DNA of 7,720 nt. It comes from DASSWG01 sp035705295 (GTDB lineage: Bacteria > Bacteroidota > Bacteroidia > Flavobacteriales > Flavobacteriaceae). How positions within the stretch are numbered: the stretch's first letter is position 1; the number at the start of each line of letters is the position of its first letter. Location: contig DASSWG010000038.1 of the NCBI GenBank assembly GCA_035705295.1, forward strand, positions 1 to 7,720, written 5' to 3'. This document shows, one piece after another, positions 1-5,812 of the stretch. Both the position numbers and the translations under genes were made by a program. The notes below the pieces were generated by a model. The model did not search any database and had not been told where the DNA came from. It saw nothing but the letters and a program-made list of their open reading frames with translations.

Positions 1-600
1 AGCGCGCAAGTGCTCACCGTCTATGCACAGGATGCCAACGGCTGCTCCGCCACCGCAACGGTGAACATCGATGCCCTAAACACCCTGCAGGGGATCGCCA
101 TTGCCCAAACGGCCCCCATTTCCTGTACCGCCCCCGAGACCGTGGAGGTAACGGTGAGCGGAGGCTCCGGGGACTATACCTTCACCCTGCTCCCCACCGG
201 GCCGTCACAGTCCATTGTGGGAAGCACCGCAAGTTTTGACCTGCCAACGCCCGGAAACTACTCCTTCCAGGTCACCGACAATGTCACCGGGTGTACCCTG
301 ACCAGTGCCCCCTACACCGTCGCGCCCTACGACCTGGGAGAGGTGGCCATCACCGCCACCGCCCCGGTTTCCTGTTACGGCGGAACCGACGGGACGTTGA
401 CCTTTGACGTGACCGGGTACAGCGGCAGCTACAATTACCAGGTCCTCGACGCCTCCGGCAACCCCGTTGCCACCGGTACCGCGAACACCACTTCCGGGCC
501 CCTTACGGTCACCGGGCTCCCGGCGGGGGCCTACTCCGTGCAGGTATCGGAGACCCAACACCCGTTCTGCGGTTCTGTTTCGGGAGTGGCTACGGTTCAA
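1..600 (+). other. GC-rich, C-ending-codon segment within the adhesin gene
   Basis: Hand counts give 38/60 G+C at 361-420 and 44/60 at 481-540, but only 24/60 at 661-720 and 20/60 at 721-780. Codon choice changes with it. The same six residues Q-D-A-N-G-C are coded CAG GAT GCC AAC GGC TGC at 28-45 and CAA GAT GCC AAT GGA TGT at 1294-1311. The change falls at about 570-605, next to the boundary between the second and third repeat units. The reading frame is uninterrupted across it. The segment may begin upstream of the window. Confidence 0.85.
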
Positions 601-2814
601 GAACCGAATCAAGCTTTAACGCTAAATGCCACCATTACAAGTCCATTGACCTGTAACGGAAACGACGCCCAAATTTCTGCTTTTGCAACTGGAGGTTGGG
701 GCAATTATATATTCGAATTAGTTGATGCAACAACCAACACTATTCTAGTTGCCTATTCTTCAAACAATATATTTTCAGGTTTGGGGGCAGGTTCCTATAT
801 CATAAATGTAAAAGATGATAAGGGTTGTATTGTTTCACAAACAATCGATATTTTGGATTTGGTGCCGATAAGTGTTACCGCCACAGCAACCTCTGTATTA
901 TGCTTTGGAGATACCAATGGAACAGTTACCGCGACCGCTTCAGGAGGTCAAGGCCCAGGCAGTTATATGTATGTTTTGACCGATGCGAACGGGAATGTTT
1001 CCGCCCCACAATCGAATCCGGTTTTTAACAACCTTCCTCCCGGAACCTATACCGTGACTGTTTTCGATAATTTAAATTGTTATTCTCCTGTTTCAAATGC
1101 GGTGGTGATTCAGAACCCGAACGAAGTTTTTGTCAATGTTACGCTTACTTCGGCAATGACTTGTACCAATTTGGCAGTAATAACAGTTACCGGAAGCAAT
1201 GGTGTTCCTCCCTATCAATACAGTGATGATGGAATCAATTTCGGGACAGGAAATACTTTTTCGGTCGGTGCCGGATCTTATCAGTTTTTTGTGCAAGATG
1301 CCAATGGATGTATTTCTTCGGCTTCATCCGAAGTAATAATTCCCGTTATTGACCCATTGGAAATCCAACTGGACCTTAACAATGCGGTTATCAATTGTAC
1401 GGGAGGTTCGGATGCATCGGTTCAGGTACATGCCTCTGGAGCTTTGGGCAATTATATATATTCCTTGTATGATATTTCGAACTTGAGCACTCCCATGCAA
1501 GGGCCACAAGCGTCCAATTATTTCAACAACATTCCTGCAGGAAACTATGAAATACGTGTTAGCAGTGGCGATTGTCCGGTGGAGAGTGTATTTTTCAACA
1601 TACAAGATCCTCCCGTTATCAATGCAAGTATTCAAGTAGAGAATATTTCTTGTTTTGGAGAGACCGATGGAAGCATTACAGTAAATGCTACAGGCGGTAC
1701 GGGAACAATTATGTATTCTTTGGATCAAAACCAATATTTCACCGAGGGCATTTTTAACAATTTGACTGCCGGAACCTACACTGTTTTTGTACAAGACGAA
1801 GCAGGTTGTTCCCCGGCAGGTTCTCCTTTTTCGGTCACTATAACAGAACCGGCCCAAATTCAAGCGGTCACCACTGTTGTTGCACAGGAAATATGTGAAG
1901 GAGACGACAATGCTTCAATAAGTATTCAGATTTCCGGCGGAACGCTTCCTTATAAAATCAGCTTGACCGGAATCAATGGGGATTACGTTCCAGTACAAGG
2001 AAATATGATGGTTTTCAACAATCTGAACGGAGGAGAATCGATTAATTTTTTCATCAAAGATGCAAATGGTTGCGAAATAACCACCCTTGCGGTCACGCTT
2101 GATGAACCGATAAACTTAACTGCCGCCTATTCCGTCATCCAGAAATGCGACAACATTAACACGATCAATGTAGAAGTAGCCGATCCGGTTTTGGCGCAAG
2201 ATGTTATGTATGCACTGAACGGCGGCGACCTTCAAACAAGCAATGTGTTCGACAATGTACCACCCGGAACGCATAGTATTCAGATATTGCATGCTTCGGG
2301 CTGTAGTTTTTGGATTGACAACATTGAAATTGAAGCCATTCCACTATTGGATTTGATTTCTGTGATCAATACCGGTTTAAACCAATATACCGTGAACGCA
2401 GAAGGCGGCACACCGATATTTGAATACCAAATGAACGATGGGCCGCTCACAATGGATCCCGTTTTTGAAATCAATGAATCGGGCTTCCATACTTTTACAG
2501 TCGTGGATTCAAGGGGTTGCCTCGCCAGTGTTCAACTCTATATTGATTTCTTGGATATTTTCATCGGAAATTATTTTTCACCGAACGATGATGGAACCAA
2601 TGATTATTGGAAACCCGAAAATTTGCCGCCCAACGCATCGGTTTTAATTTTTGATCGATATAGCAGAAAAATAGTGGAGTTTACGGCCGATTATACGGGT
2701 TGGGACGGAACCTACCAAGGCAAAAAATTACCCTCGGGCGATTATTGGTACTGGATAAAACTCAACGACGAAACCGATCGCGAAATCAAAGGACACTTCA
2801 CACTAATCAGATAA
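1..2814 (+). CDS. SprB-repeat cell-surface adhesin with T9SS type B sorting domain (5' partial)
   Basis: This is the C-terminal 937 or so residues of a very large secreted surface protein; the frame is open from base 1, so the true start and signal peptide lie upstream. Residues below count from the codon at base 10. The visible part is the end of one repeat unit, ten further units of about 70-90 residues (26-848), and a C-terminal domain (about 849-934). The units share motifs such as S-C-x-G-x-x-D/N-G near the start and G-T-Y-T-V-x-V-x-D-x-x-G-C near the end, typical of SprB repeats. The last domain carries SPNDDGTNDYW, a V-L-I-F-D-R-Y core, Y-T-G-W-D-G-T-Y and L-P-S-G-D-Y-W-Y, the hallmarks of the gliding-motility/CHU_C type B sorting signal. 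Known relatives (SprB of Flavobacterium johnsoniae) are exported by T9SS and act as mobile adhesins; adhesion is inferred here. No enzyme domain is visible. The first ~570-600 bases are much more GC-rich than the rest. Confidence 0.93.
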   Translation, partial: SAQVLTVYAQDANGCSATATVNIDALNTLQGIAIAQTAPISCTAPETVEVTVSGGSGDYTFTLLPTGPSQSIVGSTASFDLPTPGNYSFQVTDNVTGCTLTSAPYTVAPYDLGEVAITATAPVSCYGGTDGTLTFDVTGYSGSYNYQVLDASGNPVATGTANTTSGPLTVTGLPAGAYSVQVSETQHPFCGSVSGVATVQEPNQALTLNATITSPLTCNGNDAQISAFATGGWGNYIFELVDATTNTILVAYSSNNIFSGLGAGSYIINVKDDKGCIVSQTIDILDLVPISVTATATSVLCFGDTNGTVTATASGGQGPGSYMYVLTDANGNVSAPQSNPVFNNLPPGTYTVTVFDNLNCYSPVSNAVVIQNPNEVFVNVTLTSAMTCTNLAVITVTGSNGVPPYQYSDDGINFGTGNTFSVGAGSYQFFVQDANGCISSASSEVIIPVIDPLEIQLDLNNAVINCTGGSDASVQVHASGALGNYIYSLYDISNLSTPMQGPQASNYFNNIPAGNYEIRVSSGDCPVESVFFNIQDPPVINASIQVENISCFGETDGSITVNATGGTGTIMYSLDQNQYFTEGIFNNLTAGTYTVFVQDEAGCSPAGSPFSVTITEPAQIQAVTTVVAQEICEGDDNASISIQISGGTLPYKISLTGINGDYVPVQGNMMVFNNLNGGESINFFIKDANGCEITTLAVTLDEPINLTAAYSVIQKCDNINTINVEVADPVLAQDVMYALNGGDLQTSNVFDNVPPGTHSIQILHASGCSFWIDNIEIEAIPLLDLISVINTGLNQYTVNAEGGTPIFEYQMNDGPLTMDPVFEINESGFHTFTVVDSRGCLASVQLYIDFLDIFIGNYFSPNDDGTNDYWKPENLPPNASVLIFDRYSRKIVEFTADYTGWDGTYQGKKLPSGDYWYWIKLNDETDREIKGHFTLIR
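85..2553 (+). repeat. Ten degenerate SprB-like protein repeat units
   Basis: Approximate unit limits, placed by the recurring two-cysteine pattern, are 85-330, 331-606, 607-861, 862-1119, 1120-1347, 1348-1611, 1612-1851, 1852-2109, 2110-2340 and 2341-2553. The units are diverged in DNA and protein, so they are an old beta-sandwich-like tandem array, not a recent satellite expansion. Units often end in a short 'QEP/QNP/QDP/TEP/DEP' linker before the next one begins. Nine units carry both an early and a late cysteine; the tenth has lost the early one. Unit edges are my judgement and could shift by several residues. Confidence 0.8.
2554..2811 (+). other. T9SS type B C-terminal sorting domain of the adhesin
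   Basis: This is the coding stretch for the last 86 or so residues of the surface protein. It follows the last repeat and contains no cysteine, unlike the repeats. Diagnostic blocks are Y-F-S-P-N-D-D-G-T-N-D-Y-W, A-S-V-L-I-F-D-R-Y, G-W-D-G-T-Y-x-G-K-x-L-P-S-G-D-Y-W-Y and a terminal G-H-F-T-L-I-R strand. The usual family motif is SPNGDGxND; here the first Gly is Asp. In characterised flavobacteria, proteins with type B domains depend on a cognate SprF-like partner for secretion, which fits the gene that follows. Confidence 0.88.
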
Positions 2815-2816
2815 TT

Positions 2817-3776
2817 ATGAAAACTCGAATAATTTCCATTGTAATACTTCTTTTTAGTATGGGGGCAACCGCTCAAGAGTTGAATTTGCCCATTCAAAAT
2901 CAATATGTTGCCGAAAGCGATTTTATCTTGGCCGCGGCTTTTGCAGGAATTGGGGATTGTTGGCAATTGAGGATCAACGGGGTTTCCTATTGGACGGGGA
3001 TCAAAGATGCGCCAAACACCCAATCCTTGTCGGTCAATGGAAAAATAGCGGACCGTTCGGGGGTTGGATTGACCTTGTTCAACGATCAAAATGGATATAC
3101 GTCGCAAAAAGGCGCAATTGTCTCTTATGCCCATCACCTTACTTTGAACGAAGATTCGAAACATTATCTGTCCTTTGGTCTCAGCTATCGTTTCACGCAA
3201 TTCGGCATTGATGTTTCCGAGTTTGACGATGGTAACGGCAACAATGATTTGGCGCTCTGGGCCAATAATTTTTCGTTGGCCAATTCCAATTTTGATGTCA
3301 GTGTGCTTTATCGTTTGAAAGATTTCTTTTTCAGCGCAAACCTGCTCAATATGGTTCCCAAAAATATTGAAAAATTCGACATAAGGGAGCCTGAAAATCT
3401 GGGCAATTTATATTTTTATACGGGTTATACTTTTAAACCCAAAGGAAGTGATTTTGAAATTGAGCCTTCTGTTTTTTATCAACGTTTTTTGAACGACGGC
3501 CGTGCCACGACCGATTTGAACCTCAAAGTACGAAAAATAAGGAACAGGGATGACTATTATTGGGCAGGGGTCAATATGCGATTTACAAACGAACAACAAT
3601 TCAAGCCTATGTTCATTGCGCCGATGCTCGGCTTAAAGTTAAACAAGTTTTATGCGGGTTACAGTTACCAAATCAACATCAATGAATTTAGCCAATATGG
3701 TTCCGGATCGCATATGCTTACACTTGGTTACGATTTCCTATGTTGGGAAAGTGCCTGCGGTTGCATGCAAAATTGA
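2817..3776 (+). CDS. PorP/SprF family type IX secretion system outer-membrane protein
   Basis: A 319-residue protein of the PorP/SprF family, predicted to be an outer-membrane beta-barrel that helps secrete or anchor a type B-domain adhesin. The start at 2817 is chosen because it opens a clear signal peptide: K2 and R4, a hydrophobic core I5-F13, and a likely cleavage after A17-T18-A19 before Q20. Longer in-frame starts (from 2700) overlap the adhesin and would hide this signal. Family motifs include A-F-A-G-I-G-D, L-R-I-N, Y-W-T-G-I-K-D-A-P-x-T-Q-S-L, and G-V-G-L-T-L-F-N-D-Q-N-G-Y-T-S-Q. These are followed by alternating beta-strands such as Y-L-S-F-G-L-S-Y-R-F and a final L-T-L-G-Y-D-F. The gene begins two bases after the adhesin stop, so co-transcription and a shared role are very likely. 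The C-terminal tail C-W-E-S-A-C-G-C-M-Q-N is cysteine-rich. It could be called sprF-like, but which named member it matches cannot be told here. Confidence 0.93.
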   Translation: MKTRIISIVILLFSMGATAQELNLPIQNQYVAESDFILAAAFAGIGDCWQLRINGVSYWTGIKDAPNTQSLSVNGKIADRSGVGLTLFNDQNGYTSQKGAIVSYAHHLTLNEDSKHYLSFGLSYRFTQFGIDVSEFDDGNGNNDLALWANNFSLANSNFDVSVLYRLKDFFFSANLLNMVPKNIEKFDIREPENLGNLYFYTGYTFKPKGSDFEIEPSVFYQRFLNDGRATTDLNLKVRKIRNRDDYYWAGVNMRFTNEQQFKPMFIAPMLGLKLNKFYAGYSYQININEFSQYGSGSHMLTLGYDFLCWESACGCMQN

Positions 3777-3807
3777 TCGGAATCAGTAAAAAAACGGTGG
3801 ATTTGTG

Positions 3808-3815
3808 TAAATTTG
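3808..3815 (+). promoter_or_regulatory. Probable Bacteroidota -7 promoter element for rsmI
   Basis: TAAATTTG matches the TAnnTTTG -7 consensus of Bacteroidota promoters. It lies 17 bases before the rsmI start codon, implying a short leader of about 10-15 bases. No well-spaced TTG -33 element is present: the nearest upstream TTG, at 3773, is too far away. The 56-base gap holds no convincing terminator for the preceding operon. Confidence 0.45.
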
Positions 3816-3832
3816 AAAACAAATAACCCACC

Positions 3833-4501
3833 ATGTCCAAACTTTTTTTGGTGCCCACGCCCATTGGCAATTTGGAAGACATCACTTTTCGGGCCATCAA
3901 AGTACTGCGCGAAGCGGATTTTATTTTGGCCGAAGACACTCGGAACAGTGGGAAATTGCTCAAGCATTTCGATATTTCCACCCCGATGAAAAGTCATCAT
4001 TTGCACAATGAACACCAAACTGTTGCTGCGGTCGTGGCGCGCATCAAGAACGGGGAAACCGCCGCGTTGATCAGTGATGCCGGAACGCCCGCGATTTCCG
4101 ACCCGGGGTTTTTACTGGTCCGCGCTTGTGTGGAAGCCAATATCGAAGTTGATTGCCTTCCGGGCGCAACGGCTTTTGTTCCCGCTTTGGTGAACAGTGC
4201 TTTGCCAAACGACAAATTTGTGTTCGAAGGCTTTTTGCCCCCCAAAAAAGGAAGGCAGACCCGTTTGAAATTATTGGCTGAAGAAACCCGAACAATGGTT
4301 TTTTACGAATCGCCCCACAAGTTTTTAAAAAGCATTTCCCAATTCATCGATTATTTTGGCGAGGAACGCTTGGTTTCCATTTCGCGCGAAATCAGCAAAC
4401 TTCACGAAGAAACCGTTCGGGGAACCTTAAGGGAAGTTTATAATCATTATGCAGAAAAACCACCAAAGGGGGAAATTGTGATTGTGCTTGCCGGGAAATA
4501 A
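3833..4501 (+). CDS. rsmI: 16S rRNA (cytidine(1402)-2'-O)-methyltransferase RsmI
   Basis: A 222-residue SAM-dependent methyltransferase that modifies the ribose of C1402 in the decoding centre of 16S rRNA in the cytoplasm. The tetrapyrrole-methylase-type fold is evident from L-F-L-V-P-T-P-I-G-N-L-E-D-I-T (residues 4-18), A-E-D-T-R-N-S (33-39), S-D-A-G-T-P-A-I-S-D-P-G (81-92) and C-L-P-G-A-T-A (108-114). Further blocks are F-E-G-F-L-P-P-K-K-G (131-140), F-Y-E-S-P-H-K (157-163) and R-E-I-S-K-L-H-E-E (185-193). The protein ends soon after the K-G-E-I-V-I-V-L-A-G strand. It is therefore shorter than E. coli RsmI (about 286 residues) and lacks its C-terminal extension; compact forms are common in Bacteroidota. 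The start at 3833 is favoured because it gives the canonical N-terminus and follows a promoter-like element. It is separated from dinB by 124 bases, so shared transcription is possible but not shown. Confidence 0.96.
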   Translation: MSKLFLVPTPIGNLEDITFRAIKVLREADFILAEDTRNSGKLLKHFDISTPMKSHHLHNEHQTVAAVVARIKNGETAALISDAGTPAISDPGFLLVRACVEANIEVDCLPGATAFVPALVNSALPNDKFVFEGFLPPKKGRQTRLKLLAEETRTMVFYESPHKFLKSISQFIDYFGEERLVSISREISKLHEETVRGTLREVYNHYAEKPPKGEIVIVLAGK

Positions 4502-4625
4502 TTCATTTTACTTCATCTCCTTTGAATGGCATTTTGGGAAAAACCTACTCTTCCAGTTAGAATAATCTGTTTTAAAAAGTGAACTTTTCTCGGAAATTTT
4601 TCCAAAGAACACCTATTTTTATGAA
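4502..4625. other. rsmI-dinB intergenic region with two short dyads
   Basis: An AT-rich gap. It contains two adjacent perfect dyads: AAAAGT-GA-ACTTTT at 4575-4588 and GGAAA-TT-TTTCC at 4592-4603. A weak -7-like TATTTTTA at 4614-4621 lies too close to the dinB start (4626) to be convincing, and I found no clean TAnnTTTG promoter. The dyads could be operator half-sites or chance, given the base composition. No open reading frame here has any recognisable family feature. Confidence 0.4.
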
Positions 4626-5726
4626 ATGGACAAAATGCTTCCCATCCGAAAAATAATCCATATCGACATGGATGCTTTTTATGCTTCTGTCGAACAATTG
4701 GATCATCCGGAGTTACGGGGAAAACCCATTGCAGTTGGCGGAAGTTCCAAACGTGGCGTGGTGGCCGCCGCCAGTTATGAGGCACGGAAATTTGGGGTAA
4801 AAAGTGCAATGAGCAGTATTGTCGCCAAACGAAACTGTCCCGAATTGATTTTTGTAAAAGCCCGTTTTGACCGTTATGGTGAAATTTCGCGCCGCATCCG
4901 TGCCATTTTTTACGAATACACCGATTTGGTGGAACCGCTTTCGTTGGACGAGGCCTATTTGGACGTGACCGAAAACAAAAAAGGAAACCCGAGCGCATCG
5001 ATGATCGCCAGGGAAATTCGAGAAAAAATCAACGAAAAAACGGGTTTGAACGCTTCGGCGGGAATTTCCATCAACAAATTCATCGCAAAAGTCGCCAGCG
5101 ACATCAACAAACCCAATGGGCAAAAAACCGTGCCGCCGGAAGAAGTAATGGAATTTTTGGAAAGCCTCGAAATTCGAAAATTTTATGGGATCGGAAAAGT
5201 GACCGCTGAAAAAATGTATCAATTCGGCATTTTCACCGGGAAAGATTTAAAGAAAAAATCGGAAGAATTCTTGACCGAACACTTCGGAAAAAGCGGGAAA
5301 TTCTATTACAAAGTGGTCCGCGGAATTCATTTGAGCGAGGTAAAGCCCGACCGTATCCGGAAATCACTGGGCGCCGAACGCACATTCAACGAAAACATTT
5401 CTTCGGAAATTTTTATGCTCGACCGCTTGAAAAACATCGCCGAAGAAATAGAACGACGATTGAAAAATAACAAGGTCGCCGGAAAAACGCTGACCTTGAA
5501 AATAAAATACAGCGATTTTAGCTTACAAACGCGCAGCAAAACCTTGACCTATTACATTTCGAGCAAAGAATTGGTGTTGGAAACCGCAAAAGAGCTGCTC
5601 TACCAAGAAAAAATGAAAAATTCCGTACGTTTGTTAGGCATCTCCCTTTCCAATTTGAACACCGACCAACCTTCAACTAAGGAACCGACAAAGAAAATCG
5701 AAGTCCAATTGCGGTTTGCGTTTTGA
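4626..5726 (+). CDS. dinB: DNA polymerase IV (Y-family translesion polymerase)
   Basis: A 366-residue Y-family, error-prone polymerase that extends past damaged template bases. The palm and fingers begin with I-I-H-I-D-M-D-A-F-Y-A-S-V-E (residues 10-23), giving metal ligand D14 and steric-gate Y19 (Phe13 in E. coli DinB, Tyr12 in Dpo4). Next come R-G-V-V-A-A-A-S-Y-E-A-R-K-F-G-V (43-58) and L-S-L-D-E-A-Y-L-D-V (105-114) with catalytic D108 and E109. A-S-A-G-I-S-x-N-K-F-x-A-K-x-A-S-D-x-N-K-P-N-G-Q (143-166) and a helix-hairpin-helix thumb (about 184-210, F-Y-G-I-G-K-V-T-A) follow. The little-finger domain spans about 247-345. The last six residues, QLRFAF, look like a beta-clamp-binding peptide after a flexible linker. 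Length is normal and no catalytic residue is missing. The start could instead be the Met three codons later (4635); both keep the whole palm. Damage-inducible regulation is usual for the family but no known operator was recognised here. Confidence 0.97.
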   Translation: MDKMLPIRKIIHIDMDAFYASVEQLDHPELRGKPIAVGGSSKRGVVAAASYEARKFGVKSAMSSIVAKRNCPELIFVKARFDRYGEISRRIRAIFYEYTDLVEPLSLDEAYLDVTENKKGNPSASMIAREIREKINEKTGLNASAGISINKFIAKVASDINKPNGQKTVPPEEVMEFLESLEIRKFYGIGKVTAEKMYQFGIFTGKDLKKKSEEFLTEHFGKSGKFYYKVVRGIHLSEVKPDRIRKSLGAERTFNENISSEIFMLDRLKNIAEEIERRLKNNKVAGKTLTLKIKYSDFSLQTRSKTLTYYISSKELVLETAKELLYQEKMKNSVRLLGISLSNLNTDQPSTKEPTKKIEVQLRFAF

Positions 5727-5812
5727 AAAGGCCCATCCCTAAACCTTCCCAAAGGGAAGGGGATTTTCCCCTCCCGATGGCTATCGGGATTGGAGGGGTT
5801 AGGGGAGGCTTT
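5727..5812. repeat. Hairpin-rich intergenic repeat between convergent dinB and pyk
   Basis: The 85-base convergent gap is almost entirely inverted-repeat sequence. Three inner hairpins follow one another: CCTTCCC-AAA-GGGAAGG (5744-5760), AGGGGA-TTT-TCCCCT (5758-5772) and TCCCGAT-GGCT-ATCGGGA (5772-5789). Their edges overlap by a few bases, so they may compete. The outer edges are also imperfect inverted repeats: AAAGGCCCATCCCTAAACC on the left (5727-5745) against AAAGCCTCCCCTAACCCC read on the minus strand from 5812. The CCCGAT...ATCGGG stem and CCCTAAACC/GGTTAGGG edges resemble, from memory, interspersed non-coding repeats seen in many Bacteroidota genomes; this was not searched. It is much more GC-rich than the flanking genes and touches the last codon of pyk. 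Confidence 0.75.
5744..5789. terminator. Possible bidirectional terminator hairpins
   Basis: The strong stems at 5744-5760, 5758-5772 and 5772-5789 lie directly between the stop codons of two convergent genes, where they could stop or shield transcripts from both sides. Neither strand shows a long U-tract right after a stem, so classical intrinsic termination is uncertain. Protection of the 3' ends or mere presence of a mobile repeat are alternatives. Confidence 0.35.

Noticed and set aside
205..612. A 135-codon open frame on the minus strand inside the adhesin gene
   Set aside because: It is an antisense shadow produced by the GC-rich segment; its Arg/Gly-rich translation has no family motif, and the plus-strand frame is clearly coding.
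699..1460. Near-identical stretch GGGCAATTATATA at about 699 and 1446 as a possible recombination repeat
   Set aside because: It encodes the same repeat motif G-N-Y-I in two units; 13 bases of identity in homologous positions is expected and too short to propose recent exchange.
1324..1863. A 179-codon minus-strand open frame inside the adhesin gene
   Set aside because: It lies opposite well-conserved SprB-like repeats and has no recognisable domain; the repeated codon pattern of the sense strand explains the lack of stops.
3761..3770. Perfect palindrome TTGCATGCAA near the end of the SprF-like gene
   Set aside because: It is inside codons for the cysteine-rich C-terminus, is short, and nothing else around it suggests an operator or terminator.
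4513..4998. A 161-codon minus-strand frame upstream of and across the start of dinB
   Set aside because: It is antisense to the highly conserved DinB palm region and its translation matches no family I recognise.
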